From assembly GCF_013373865.1 (NCBI RefSeq), contig NC_050468.1, positions 2,911,914-2,975,913 on the forward strand: a stretch of DNA of 64,000 bases, in the 5' to 3' direction. Each line of letters starts with the position of its first letter. The first letter of the stretch is position 1. This document shows positions 1 to 11,142 of the stretch, one piece after another. The notes under the pieces are model-generated. The model searched no databases and had not been told where the DNA came from. It worked only from the letters and a program-made list of their open reading frames with translations. Origin of the DNA: Monomorium pharaonis. Its lineage: Eukaryota; Arthropoda; Insecta; Hymenoptera; Formicidae. The position numbers and the translations under genes are program-made.

Positions 1-324
1 TACTACTCATTACTATTGGAATCGTCAATAGTTTACTATTAAAGTGAATAGTAACTATAGGCATATGTCAATAGTAATGAATAGTAATGTTCGAATTTAC
101 TACTTAAAATTTTGTAGTTCTCTTATATATAATAGCTCATTTTTTACTCACAAAACATTTTTTACTCACTTTTATACAAAGAATCTCGTGTATTTTGTGT
201 TAGGTATTTTTGTTACACTCTGTATATTAAATAATAATAATAATATAATATATTATATATTATACATTATTATATTATATTAGAATGTGTAAATATTATA
301 AACAAGAAAGCGAAGCCATCTCAA

Positions 325-434
325 CCCAGTGAGAAACGATAATAAATTCGACATCAATTTGACGTCGAATCGACATCGAAATGATGATTTCGACGTCGAA
401 TCGATGTCGATTCGATGTACTATTTCTCACTGGG
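325..434. mobile_element. 110-bp MITE, CCC...GGG type, AA duplication
   Basis: The ends are perfect 12-bp inverted repeats, CCCAGTGAGAAA and TTTCTCACTGGG. Both sides are flanked by AA (323-324 and 435-436), a two-base target duplication. The interior repeats the palindromic word TTCGACGTCGAA and variants. There is no coding capacity. It belongs to the group of CCC...GGG elements found throughout this window. Confidence 0.8.
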
Positions 435-881
435 AAGGGATGGCACAGTCTTAGTGGGTTCAAATTTAATACAGCTCGAGGTTAGCTCATAGTGAAGATG
501 GTGATGTAAAAATAATTTGTAAATGTTATTGTGCCGCTTTCGAGTTACACAGCGAACAAACAGACAGACACACCAAACAAATTTATTGATAATAGATATG
601 TGTAATATGTATATATATATCGTTTTGCAAAATGTACAATTTTTATAATTAAAAATTTTATAATTGTAAAAATACACAAATCGTAATCCAATATTTATTA
701 ATTCTACCATGAATAAGTAAATCTTATAATTTACAGAGTATATATGCGCGCGCGCGCGTGTGTGGCATGTGTCGTGTGTCTGAAATATTTTGAAGCCAAA
801 TAATAGAAAAATATCATGTGTTCGGATTTACAATTATTATCAAATCATTAATAATATTACTCACAAATAGTTACTATTCAT
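435..881. other. AT-rich stretch without a gene
   Basis: I see no supported gene. A short alternating GC/GT microsatellite lies at about 745-765. Open frames here are low-complexity and match nothing I recognise. Confidence 0.6.
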
Positions 882-1180
882 GTAGTTACTCTTCAATTAC
901 TGTTTAGTTAGGTAGTTGTAAATAGTTATTATTCGGAACTATGCGCCAATAGTCGTAGTTACTATTCAATTGTTGTTCAGTTACGTAGTTACGATTAGTT
1001 ACTATTTGAAACTATTCACCAATAGTCGTAGTTACTTTTCAATTACTCTTCGGTTACATAGTCACGAATAGTTACTATTCAGAACTATTCACCAACAATT
1101 GTAGTTACTATTCAATTACTATTTATGCACGTAGTCACCAATAGTTACTATTCAAGTTACTACCGAAATTAAATAGTAAC
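882..1180. repeat. 73-bp tandem repeat, four diverged units
   Basis: Units start with GTAGTTACT at 882, 955, 1028 and 1101, an exact 73-bp spacing. Each unit also contains related ACTATTC and ACCAATAGT words. The same AATAGTTACTATT words occur at 20-90, so an older copy may extend to the left edge of the window. Confidence 0.8.
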
Positions 1181-1235
1181 TATAAAAATTTGAATAGTTC
1201 TTAATAGTTCTCAATAGTTCCTTTCCATACGGGAT

Positions 1236-1340
1236 GTTATTTCAATATTTTTACAATGGAAGTGCTGCATATATAGGACATGTACCCAAAATATTTTCTA
1301 AAACATCAAAATAACGGCGACTTTTACTACCTGGAATAGT
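1236..1340. repeat. Dispersed repeat copy, also at 6537-6656
   Basis: This stretch and 6,537-6,656 share long runs such as TATATAGGACATGTA and TTTTACTACCTGG, so they are copies of one interspersed repeat. It continues here into a region (to about 1,560) rich in GCAGAAACATTGCAG-like words, which recurs at 10,860-11,010, 12,225-12,400 and 12,925-13,050. No ends or target duplication could be defined. Confidence 0.6.
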
Positions 1341-1637
1341 CATATCTCCGTAATATTTCAGAAACGTTCCGCGGACCAAAGCGGACATTTTGACATTGCT
1401 GCAATCTTACAGAAACATTGCAGAGACACAACGTAACTGTAATAGTTTCAACATTTCATGTGTTATGTCTCTGCAACATTGCAGAAACTTTTCTGTGCTA
1501 TCAGGGAAATGTTGCAAATGTTCTTAATATGTTAATTGTTTTATTTCAAATTACACATATTTCCCCAACGCCTATAAATGAAAGAGAAATACAATTATAA
1601 AAAGTGATACAGGATATTATAACAAATAATGTAGCAT

Positions 1638-1871
1638 TTGTTATACAACCGATACTGTTTGGAATTTCAAAATTATTGGGAAGTGGATTTAACTGACATA
1701 GAATTTGTAACAGATAAAGAAGAAGAATTTGTAGAAAATGATAATGATAATTATGAACCTGATAATGAGAATATTTGTGAATCAGAAAACAAAATTTTAA
1801 ATAGTAACTATAAGAAAAGAAAAACCGTAGAATATTGGAAAAGTGGGAAAAAAGGCCGATACTTAGTATAA
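1638..1871 (+). CDS. Short acidic ORF, probable transposon-derived remnant
   Basis: A 77-residue frame with a strongly acidic middle (runs of D, E and N at residues 20-52) and a basic, aromatic tail (KKRKTVEYWKSGKKGRYL). The acidic-then-basic layout looks more protein-like than the neighbouring low-complexity frames and resembles N-terminal parts of repeat-encoded proteins. I recognise no domain and cannot name a family. It lies among repeats with no visible splice partner and stops right after the basic segment, so it is probably a truncated fragment. Being a chance frame in AT-rich DNA remains quite possible. Confidence 0.25.
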   Translation: MLYNRYCLEFQNYWEVDLTDIEFVTDKEEEFVENDNDNYEPDNENICESENKILNSNYKKRKTVEYWKSGKKGRYLV

Positions 1872-1974
1872 GATAGTATAATTACTTTATAAAGGCTAGA
1901 TACATAAAAGTCAATTTTATTAAACATTTTTTTTAATTAGAAAACTTTTTTATTAAAAAATATTTTTTTTTAAT

Positions 1975-2505
1975 AAACAGCGTAATTAAATGGAGGTATT
2001 CATACAACTTTTGTATAAAACATTTTTTGATGTTTTGTTAAGTTTACGAGATATATCGAAAAAAGGCAAAAATGTCTCAACCTTTGAAAAGTGGTTTTAA
2101 CCCTTTAAACCATTTTTGACCACCAACTAAAATTTTCTAAATTCGTGTATTGCCCCCCTCTACATGTATGCCGAATTTCACTACAATTAAAATTTTGATA
2201 CAATAAATATTTAACATAGGGAAGATATAAAGGGTAAATTTTTGAAAAAAAATTTTTTTTCAAAAAATAGACAACATAGTTAAATAGAAGTACTTATGCT
2301 GTAAAACTTTTGCATAAAACATTTTTTATATTTTGTTTAGTTTACGAGATGTATCGAGAAAACCCAAAAACTCTCAATTTTTGAAGGGTGGTTTCAATCC
2401 TTTAAACCGTTTATAATCACCAACTAAAAATTTCTAAATTCATGTATTTACCCTCTCTAAATTTATGCCAAATTTTATTAAAATCGGAATTTTCGGATTC
2501 GCGAG
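1975..2505. repeat. Diverged direct duplication, about 290 bp per copy
   Basis: Two head-to-tail copies: 1,975-2,265 and about 2,266-2,505. Shared landmarks include TTTGTATAAAACATTTTTT versus TTTGCATAAAACATTTTTT, GTTTACGAGATATATCGA versus GTTTACGAGATGTATCGA, and CCTTTAAACC. The copies differ by many substitutions and small indels, so the duplication is old. No coding signal. Confidence 0.75.
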
Positions 2506-2734
2506 GTTTCCTTGTTAGTTTCAATTGCACGATATTGTTCGTATATGTTGTCCCTAGAAAAGTATCCCTTGGGAAAAGGCTTGAATTATTTTAGATTAAC
2601 CTTTTACATACCTTAAATTACTTAAAAATTTCTTCGCTAAACTTCTAGATTTGTAAGGTAATTTTGAAAACTTTAACTTTATTTAAAGAAAATTTTCCTA
2701 AGGGACGGTTCCATCTTGTTACATATATGTCATA

Positions 2735-2905
2735 GATTCTATACATTAAGTATTGTCATCAAGTGACAACACTTAGAAGACAACTCTACGTACCAAAAAT
2801 GAAGTTTTTTCGATTTTGATGCGGACTTTAATTCTGTAAAAGAATTTTGCGATTCTATAAAACCAATTAAAAGATTAATTAAAATAAACAATGTCGGTAA
2901 AACAG
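2735..2905. repeat. Dispersed repeat; inverted relative to 11,028-11,960
   Basis: Read in reverse, this segment matches 11,028-11,142 plus 11,918-11,960: ACGTAGAGTTGTC versus ACGTAGTGTTGTC, and GTCACTTGATGACAA in both. The second copy is interrupted by an element at 11,143-11,917. This copy therefore supplies the uninterrupted site that defines that element's boundaries. Confidence 0.75.
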
Positions 2906-5367
2906 ACGACTTTAGAATCCCCTTAAATGTGTCAATATTTAGGAAAAAAACAAGTTTTGTGAGGTATTCATTATGCTCTGCATAAAGAACATGTACACAG
3001 ATTGACTAACTCTTTTATTAAATCAATATAAAATTTTATTTATTTAAACTATTATTTCACAATAAAACCTATACTTTTTTTAATGGATATTCCAAAGAAT
3101 ATTGTAGCAAACAGAATCAAAATGTACTTATTTTTAATATGTTGAAAACCTGTTTAATGCTTAGGATATTATACTCTGGGTTCTACGTTGAATCACGCCT
3201 CGCATCGAAATCACGTGCTTCCCGCGAGTAACGCGATAGCCAATAACGGCGTGACCGTTCTGGATCAATTAACATGATTCTGAGCTTTCCCCTTCGCAGC
3301 ACACTTTTTGCGGACCGATGATGTGTTTGCATCGCTCGAGGCGAGCGAAAGTAATCACGGAATATAGAAACGAGAATCTCGGCGCGGTCCTTCATCTTGA
3401 ATTATTATAAAGGAATCCTCGAGATCAATTACTTGGCGTAAAATATAATGTTGATGAAAAAACTGTTTAATATTTAGCACGATGCATCTCTTACATTTCT
3501 TTATCTCTTATAACAAATATCTCGTATCGATATAGTCACGATACACAATTTCTATAAATAAATACATATCGCGCAATATATTCTAGGATTCAATGTTAAC
3601 GGTTCCAAGGAAACACGCCTTTACGAGCTTATTATTCATATCTGCAATCTACTTTTGCTTTCCAATATATGCTAAAATGAAATAACCGATTATTTAAAAA
3701 ATACTAACGAGACTTTATTGACGTTTAATTTTCACTTTACGCGATCCGCAAAACTACAAGGAGATTACAATTGTCGCATGATGCGAGGATCATACGTATA
3801 TATAATACGATATATTCGTACGTGTATGTAAACGGAAAATAAACGATGCATTATCTCTGATTTCATTGATAGCGCTCGATGAAGCGTGGCCGAATTAGAA
3901 ACGCGATACCGTTTAGATTAACCACTCGGGGCACGTGCAGCTGCTCGTCTATCTATCGTCGCCAAGATCGGAGACGAGACAAATCGCCAACTTTGCCACT
4001 TGTCAATCATTTCTATAACGATCATTAGATGATGTAGAATTTTATATTTGCAGACTTGTACCGCTCTTACATATGAGAGGGGAGGAAGTCTAAACGGTCT
4101 ATTAGTCAGCTTCCGGATACCGAGAAGTCGGATGTGATGCTTGTCTTGCCGCTTTTTTCCTCGTTTTACAACCCCGATAGGAAGATTTTGCAAACATTGT
4201 ACAATAATGGCATTAAAGATTGTGCTAAAATGATTCGCCATAACGCAACAGTTTTGTCAGAATGTAATTTTTAAATAATATTTGTTAAAGATTAGACAAA
4301 TATTGAACCATAAATATTTTGCAATTATTTCAGCATTTAAAATTATCACATTATAATCTTCAATATTTTCACAATATAATGCAGCAATAATAATGTGAAA
4401 TATTTACAGTATTGTTTTCAATATTTAATTCAAAATTAATATCAAAATGTATTACAATGAATTTAACAAATATTGCTTATTCACTAACATTTAATAAAGA
4501 TTTTTAAAAAGGCACTTTGTCTGACAGATTAGTTGCGTCCGTTGGAGAGTTAAGTATTTCATTGATAGTAATAGCGGTCAGAAACTCTTAAATTATTCCT
4601 ACATTACAATGCACAAATATTACACATTCCATGTTTCAATATTTGTGTATCATAATTTAGGAATAATTGGAGAATAATTTGAGTCTTTTGTACACAATTA
4701 TATTTCTAAATGTTTTAACATGTTACGACTGAAATATTTTTTTCAATTATTGCACAATATATTTCTAAATTTAATTTTGCAAATGTGCTGTTAAGATGAT
4801 TCGTCATATCGCTATTGTTATGCCAACATATTATTTCAAAATTTAATTGCGCAAACATTTATTAATGTTTTATAAAAGGTTAATTCTACATCTATTTTCT
4901 CAACTACGCCCTCATAATGACGGATTCTAAATTTTTTACAATTCTTTTGTCATACAATTTAAAAAATCTTTTCCTATATAAGACAGATATCGTCGTGACT
5001 TGTTTCAAACGGTTAACTCGCACTTCCTTTCTATATTAAGTACTCGCGTTTAGCCTTTGTTCTCATATAAATCATCGAATGCTTTGATAATTCTGGGGAA
5101 GAGTTAGAGTTACCGTTTAAAAAGAGTTAGGAGTTCGTTTACTAACATTTACATATCGCGAAACAATAAGACCGTTAAAGGAATGCTGGACTGCTCCTCA
5201 AACTTGATCGGAGTCGATAATGTAGAGTCATTCATTAATGAGATTTCGTATACATTTCTTTTACAGATTTGGAAATTCTCAGAATTAAAGTACACTTATT
5301 AATATCAATCTGTGAATTGGATTTTATATCGAGAATGAAAAAAATTTTTTTATATTACTCTACTTAT
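2906..5367. other. No recognised gene; GC-richer island at 3.1-4.3 kb
   Basis: From about 3,180 to 4,250 the composition is less AT-rich and no repeat family was spotted, unlike the flanks. Two minus-strand frames here (3,183-3,395 and 3,918-4,241) show no domain. Beyond 4,260 the sequence is AT-rich and full of CAATATT-like words. The 5,230-5,340 segment has an inverted relative at about 12,110-12,200 (shared ATTTTATATCGAGAAT in one orientation). Confidence 0.5.
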
Positions 5368-5687
5368 CCAGGTAGCAAGGTGACGTTAATACGACGTCAA
5401 TAATTCGTCATTTAAGGTCGCGGACGTCATGTTACCAAATTAAGACGTAATAGTAACGTCATTTTTTGACCTATTAATTACGTCAGTCATTTATCCATCC
5501 TACAACGTATTTCCGACGTCATATTCTTGACTAATTAATAACGTCCGTTAATTGATCATTTTACGACGTATTAATAAGATTTTATTAGTGACTAATTACT
5601 GACGTTAACTATAATTCTTTGTAATAATTGACGATTTGACCTCAAATGACGAATTATTGAGGTCTAGTGGACGACACCTTGCTACCT
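5368..5687. mobile_element. MITE with AGGTAGCAAGGTG termini
   Basis: Inverted ends CCAGGTAGCAAGGTG and CACCTTGCTACCT enclose a non-coding interior rich in ACGTC/GACGT words. The right end of a relative lies at 6,930-6,964 and ends in GCTACCTGGG, so the full terminus is probably CCCAGGTAGC. The outermost bases of this copy are eroded and no target duplication can be read. Confidence 0.65.
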
Positions 5688-5784
5688 ATAACTATTAATT
5701 ATTATTTAAAGATTGGTTAATAAACAACATTATTAAAATTAATATAATATTTTATATAATTAATACTATCAATATTTTATAATC

Positions 5785-6165
5785 ATCCCAGGCAGCACAT
5801 AATATTTATGATAAATATTTATTAATATTTATTAATATTTATTTTTTCAAAATATTATATAAATATTTTACACATATTTTATATATACAAAGAAAAAAAT
5901 CTTTATTCAACATATTAAAATATAGCTTAAATATTTTATATAATATTTATGGTAAATAAAAGATAAAGATTTGTATAAGTAATATTTTGTAAATATTTAT
6001 AAATATTTCATAAATATTTTTATAATATTTATAATAAATCTTTATGATTTGTCAAATCTAAGACCACAAAAATATTTATAAAATATTTGGATAAATATTT
6101 ATAAAATATTTAAATAAATATTATAAACATTTTATAAATATTTTATAAATATTGCGTTTTGTCTA
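5785..6165. repeat. AT-rich repeat of TAAATATTTA-like words
   Basis: Dense AAATATTTAT/ATAAATATTT words on both strands, starting at CCCAGGCAGCAC. The right side ends near GTTTTGTCTAAGG, which could be a degenerate inverted end. It may be another CCC...GGG element, but the right terminus is too eroded to prove it. Confidence 0.4.
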
Positions 6166-6372
6166 AGGTATAATTTAGCTTTATCAAAAGAACAGAGCAA
6201 AAACATATTTTTATAAGTTATTCCACATGTTATTTCGCATATGTAAAAATCAGGAAAAAAACTGTAAATTTATATTTATTTATAAAAATATTAGTTAACT
6301 ACAAGTTTCATGTTTCTCTATTGAACTGATCTATAACAAATATGTATTCATGAGCATCAAGTGTTCATGGAT

Positions 6373-6530
6373 CATCACGAAGGGCTAGGTAGCGTACGAT
6401 CTTCGAAGTCAAGCAACGTCGACGGCGGTTCAGAGTTGAATGGGTGACCGCGGAAGTTAGGCAATTCCAAATGTGACTATGGTGTGGTGGGTCGTGATGC
6501 TTGTTGAGAAACAACGTAGATTTTTTTTTT
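6373..6530 (+). ncRNA. 5S-rRNA-derived RNA unit (SINE3-like), copy 1
   Basis: The core GAAGTCAAGCAACGTCG...GGCGGTT...GAATGGGTGACCGC follows the order and spacing of the 5S rRNA internal promoter: A block AGTCAAGCAACGTC, C block ATGGGTGACCGC. The 5S end helix is replaced by a different but perfectly complementary pair, CATCACGA (6,373-6,380) and TCGTGATG (6,492-6,499), giving a 127-nt folded unit close to the usual 120 nt. A run of ten T (6,521-6,530), a pol III terminator, follows after the small hairpin GTTGAGAAACAAC. This is not an ordinary 5S gene. A 5S-derived SINE or a divergent 5S-like ncRNA both fit. 5S-derived SINEs (SINE3) are an established class. Confidence 0.7.
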
Positions 6531-6536
6531 ACATTA

Positions 6537-6656
6537 TAATTATGTTATTTCGATATTTTCATAATGCAAGTACTGCATATATAGGACATGTATCCGAAAT
6601 ATTTTCTAAAACGTCAAAATAATGGCTTTTACTACCTGGGATAGTCATAAAAATGA
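6537..6656. repeat. Dispersed repeat copy, paralogue of 1236-1340
   Basis: Shares TATATAGGACATGTA, AATATTTTCTAAAAC and TTTTACTACCTGG with 1,236-1,340. It starts seven bases after the poly-T of the 5S-derived unit and runs into the ACGTC-rich element to its right. Confidence 0.65.
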
Positions 6657-6964
6657 CGTTAAAATGTCGTCTTTATTAAATGTAACTTAAAAACCTATGT
6701 TTTGTCATAAAAATAACAATAAAATACCGTCAAATGTACGATACTAGCTTCTTGAAAATGACGTCAATAATATGAAAATAATGACGTATTTTTGACGTTA
6801 ATATATGACGTCGTTAAGATGAGACAAATGTACGTCAGTTTTACGACATTCAGACGACATTTTATCTCGACATTATGACGTCTGGTTCGTCATAAAATGA
6901 CCAAATATTTAAAATTTTATATTCAAAAAAATGCCGTCAATTAGACGTCACCTTGCTACCTGGG
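6657..6964. mobile_element. ACGTC-rich MITE, right end intact
   Basis: The interior repeats GACGTC/TGACGT words. The right terminus GACGTCACCTTGCTACCTGGG matches the inverted ends of the 5,368-5,687 element. The left end merges into the dispersed repeat and I could not place it, so the start is approximate. Confidence 0.5.
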
Positions 6965-7338
6965 TATTGACTTCTTCCGAATCCGCACTCACACATACAC
7001 ACAAGATTTTCATAGACAGAAATTTATTATACTGAAATGTCTAAACTCATATCTAAAAGCACAGAATTGTTCTTTCTTGTAATGCAATGTGCGAGGCATG
7101 CTTGTTTTGTACGTATAAAATTTTTATACATAACAAATGTTTTCATGAGTCGACCGCAGGAGTCAATCACAAAACTGTAATTTTTTAATTTTTGTTCGTT
7201 TTTCATATAAACTTGTATACACCGCACTCTGTTACTGTCTATATTTTAATTCTGTGTCAATCAACAAAAAGATTTTTCATTAAAACAATAATCGCGTTTG
7301 ATCGGTAAAACAGATTCATCTGGGAGCGTCCGAAATAG

Positions 7339-7605
7339 CCACGTTCGAAATGGTCACGCGTAAATTTGACCACGTTCGAAATGGCCACGTTCGAAACGAC
7401 CACGTTCGAAACGACCACGTTCAAAATGGCCACGGGAAATATTGCACGGCGTTTAATTTGCCCACGTTCAAAATGACCACGTCCGAAACGGCCACGTTCG
7501 AAATGGCCACGTTCGAAACGGCCACGTTCGGAACGGCTACGTTCGGAACGGCCACGTTTGGAACGGCTACGTTCGGAACGGTCATGTTCGAAATGGCCAC
7601 GTATG
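7339..7605. repeat. 15-bp minisatellite around ACGTTCGAAATGGCC
   Basis: About 16 units of a 15-bp word (GGCCACGTTCGAAAC and variants) with one short interruption near 7,434-7,465. Inverted relatives reappear at 8,176-8,198 (CATGGCCATTCGAACG) beyond the foldback at 7,632-8,175, so this tract may be one arm of a larger palindromic unit whose centre was invaded. A terminus-like GGGAGCGTCC lies at about 7,322. Confidence 0.75.
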
Positions 7606-7631
7606 TTTTACTTGATTTTCAATACAATGCA

Positions 7632-8175
7632 CATGGTTAGCGACTTGGACGGAGCGACTTGGACCAAAGGCCCCCCTTGCACCCTCCCGTGTGCGTGTGG
7701 GGAGCGTCCCAGATGCGCACAGTAATAAACGGACACAGCAGGCTAAGTGAAACGGACACAGTAACAAACGGACACAGACCAAACGGACACAGTAATAAAC
7801 GGATACAGTAACAAACGGACACTGACCAAATGCGCACAGAGCGAAACGGACACAGACCAAATGCGCACAGTCGCAAATCTATGTGATGCAGAGAATGCTT
7901 TGCGCACACACATACATACACACACACACACACACGGGGGGGATGCAAGGGGGGCTTCGCCCCCCCTCCCCTCCAGCACCCACCCCGACAATAGAGGTAC
8001 CCGAAAAGTCGCAACCCATGTGGTAAGTTTGTAGGTTACTGTGTCCGTTTAGTCTGTGCGCATTTGGTCCATGCGCATTTGGTCTGTTCGCATTTGGTCT
8101 GTGCGCATTTGGTCTGTGTCCGTTTCACTCAACCTGCTGTGTCCGTTTATTACTGTGCGCATCTGGGACGCTCCC
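7632..8175. mobile_element. Modular CGGACACAG foldback, copy A
   Basis: The complete part (7,700-8,175) begins GGGAGCGTCCCAGATGCGCA and ends with its reverse complement. The arms are tandem 15-16-bp modules: 12-base cores AAACGGACACAG or AAATGCGCACAG plus 3-4-base spacers. The centre holds a CA microsatellite and a GGGGGGC-TTC-GCCCCCC hairpin. 7,632-7,699 is a fragment of the central part of another copy. Open frames here (Cys/Val/Leu-rich) are repeat artefacts. Copies B (42,168-42,968) and C (51,600-52,615) have eight-base target duplications; this one has none readable. Confidence 0.8.
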
Positions 8176-8201
8176 TTCCGAACATGGCCATTCGAACGTA
8201 A

Positions 8202-9442
8202 AGTAGGGGAAGGTGGGGCACATTGAGACACAGGGCACTATGTGACAGCGATTTTTTCTCAAAACGCAGCGAGCGCAGCCAAACATTGACACATACAAAA
8301 GAAAGGCGTTATAAAAAAAGTTACTTTGATGGAGTTTCAGAAGTCTCTGAAAAAAATCAGAACGGCTAGAGTAATATAACGAAATTCGACCAGACCAGCA
8401 ATTTGATTTTCAATTTATAGTTTTGTTTCTCAAAGTAATGCATTTCTTTTGATGGCACAAGTATACATGGCCTGTTTTAAGATTATATTTAACGTTTTAT
8501 TTAAGATTATAATCATGTTAATGCAAGCCTCGTATCACTGTCCACCTGAAGTTAAGTGGCAAAGATATGCTTGGGGCAGTATGTGACAGTAGTCCTTGGG
8601 GCACATTGTGACATGATTATTTTTGTTTATCAATTAATTATTCGCTCTTTTATCATTGTTTTCTCTTTTATCATTGATTATTCAGCTAAGATTACTAGAC
8701 GTCTCTTTAAAAAACCGATTATTCGGAATTTGTGATTTAGATATGTGTTCAGACTTTTATAACTCGTAGCTCCCTCTTGTCCGAGATACGAAAAAAAGAC
8801 TAAGCTAGACTAGGCTAGATTAAGTTAGGTTAGGTTTTTGAGTTTGTCCCAATTTGTCATGCCGATTTTGTTTTATTTTAATGTTTTAATATTTTATTCT
8901 AATATATTTTATTTAGATTGAGAAAAACTCATACAAAATTCACAATTTAAAGAAATATTAATACGGGTTCGTTATAATATTTATTTTTTTTAACTTAGAC
9001 TGTTAAAGTTATAGTGTAAGTTAGCATACATATGTCTATCAGTAAAAGCTTTATTTTTAACATATTAGAACAACTTAAAAAAATTATTTTTTGTTTTATA
9101 TTGTATCAATGTTGAAGGTGCAATAATAAATCTTCAAATGTTTTTGAAATGTATTACAAAGATTTTTTTCCGGCCCTAAAACACCCAACTTTAGCCTGTC
9201 ACATACTGACCCATGCCTATCACATAGTACCCCATACGTGGGGCAGTATGTGACAAATGGGGTACTATGTGACAGTAACTATTTCTCAATTGTTTGCAAA
9301 GATTAAAATTTGGAAAAATTACTAATTGTTCCTTGTTAAAAGGGGAACTTAATCAACTGATAAAAATTTGAATATTCTTTTACACCAAAAAGAAGGAGCG
9401 GAAAAACAAAATCTGTCACAATGTGTCCCACCTTCCCCTACT
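8202..9442. mobile_element. 1.24-kb element with AGTAGGGGAAGGTGGG termini
   Basis: The ends AGTAGGGGAAGGTGGGGCAC and CCCACCTTCCCCTACT are inverted copies. The word TGTGACA (with GGGGCA- or TACTATG- prefixes) occurs many times near both ends, in both orientations. The interior is AT-rich and has no usable frame, so this is a non-autonomous DNA transposon of unknown superfamily. No convincing target duplication was found. Confidence 0.7.
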
Positions 9443-9452
9443 CATTATAGAT

Positions 9453-9600
9453 CATCACGAAATGTTAGTCCGCGTACGATCTTCGAGGTCAAGCAACGTC
9501 AACGGCGGCTAACAATTGGATATGTGACCGGTTTTTCCGATTGTAGAAATTAAGCTATAATAGATGTAACTATGGTTTGGGTGGTCGCGATATGTGTAAT
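9453..9600 (+). ncRNA. 5S-rRNA-derived RNA unit, copy 2 (decayed)
   Basis: It shares GTACGATCTTCGA, GTCAAGCAACGTC and the ATATGTGACCG C block with copy 1 at 6,373. The starting helix strand CATCACGA is intact. The partner strand reads TCGCGATATG, so pairing is imperfect, and no long T-run follows closely. It is probably an inactive copy. Confidence 0.6.
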
Positions 9601-9716
9601 GCACCATTGCGGTGGAAGATTTATGCAATATGTGAGTATAAGCTAGACGAGACATGTACCCAAAATGTTTTCTAAAATATTTCTGTAATATTTTACATTG
9701 TTATGTTTCAAAAATA

Positions 9717-10848
9717 CACTGGCGCAAAAAAAAACAAAACAAAATTTTTGACTGATTTTTAGGCAATCTTCAAAGTGATGCAACTTTGCCAAAAATCGTC
9801 CAAATTACATGTACTTTTTTTAAATTAAAGGGCAAAGACTCTACTTTGAGAATTCCTACGCCAAAGTTTGATTTGTTAAGTGCAAACCTTTTGTATCGCA
9901 TGAAAACCAAACATGTGTTTTTTAATTGAAAAAAGTAAGTTTGTTATCATTTTGCACAAATTTCTCGTTAAAATCTTGCTAATATTAATTCAGATTCTTA
10001 AAGTTCATTTTTTTCTAAGCAATTAAAAAAAACATGTCGATACGATGTTTTTTGTTGATTGCACGCGAGTTTGAAATTTGCACTGCATTTTAAGGTATTT
10101 TAGCGAATAAATACGGTATTTTTTTAATATCATGAATTTTGAGTATCAATATGATATTGCACATTAATTTTATTCGTGTTTAACTCAATCATACCACTGT
10201 CATCAGAGTGACCCGATCTGCACCACGTGGAAAATGACAATCGGATTTTGTACATCATGTGGCCCTGAAAAGGCTGATTTTTTAAAATAAAATTTGAACT
10301 TTTATTTTTTATGTATGAGTATGTGTACATGTATGTTTACGTGCATGTGTGGGTTTATAAGTATAGATGAATGTGATCTTCTGTTGACTTCAATGAAATT
10401 GGTGCGTCAGCTATCCGTTATATTCAGATCAGTAAGTACAAATTTCCACCGATGAATTTCAGAGCCACATGATGTACAAAATCCGATCGTCATTCTCTAC
10501 GTAGTGCAGATCGGGTCACTTTGATGACAGCGGTATGTTTTTTTTAATTGCTTAGAAAAAAATGAACTTCAAGAATCTGAATTAATATTAGCAAGATTTT
10601 AACGAGAAACTTGTGCAAAATGATAACAAACTTACTTTTTTTAATTAAAAAACACATGTTTGGTTTTCATGCGATACAAAAGGTTCGCACTTAACAAATC
10701 AAACTTTTGCGTAGGGATTCTCAAAGTAGAGTCTTTGCCCTTTAATTTAAAAAAAATACATGTAATTTGGATGATTTTTCGCAAAGTTACATCACTTTGA
10801 AGATTGCCTAAAAATCGGTCAAAAATGTTTTGTTTTTTTGCACCAGTG
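9717..10848. mobile_element. 1.13-kb foldback element, CACTGG termini
   Basis: The ends CACTGGCGCAAAAAAAAAC and its near-complement ending GCACCAGTG start arms of about 300 bp (9,735-10,030 against 10,545-10,830). A second inverted pair lies inside (10,198-10,262 against 10,467-10,532, sharing GACCCGATCTGCAC). Non-coding. It interrupts the GCAGAAAT-type dispersed repeat, whose parts lie on both sides. Confidence 0.75.
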
Positions 10849-11027
10849 AAATTTTGCAAAAATCTTTCAGCAAGATTGCATTTCAAATAATCACGGACAT
10901 TGAAACTTTGCAGAAATGTTGCAGAAACGGTCATGAAATATTTCTGTGATATTGCTGTGGAAGTGTAATATTTCAAATAAAATGTTTCAGAAATATTACA
11001 TACCGAGTGGGAGATTAATTTAATGAA

Positions 11028-11142
11028 AAAATGTCGGTAAAGCAAACGACTTTAAGATTCCCTTATTTTACAGAATTAAAGTACGCATCAAAATCGAAAA
11101 AAACCTTTATTTTTGGTACGTAGTGTTGTCACTTGATGACAA
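11028..11142. repeat. Dispersed repeat, left part of an interrupted copy
   Basis: Inverted relative of 2,735-2,905. It resumes at 11,918 after the 775-bp insertion. The last bases, GATGACAA, repeat AA beyond the insertion. Confidence 0.7.

Noticed and set aside
3183..4241. Two minus-strand frames of 70 and 107 codons
   Set aside because: No domain, no splice partner and no related copy; not enough to call genes.
6373..6499. Ordinary 5S rRNA gene
   Set aside because: The core matches 5S rRNA only partly and the end helix has a different sequence, so it is 5S-derived rather than canonical.
7582..8231. Several long Cys/Val/Leu-rich frames, also at 41,959-43,005 and 51,534-52,337
   Set aside because: They are translations of the 15-16-bp CGGACACAG modules in all frames and both strands; no protein-level evidence.
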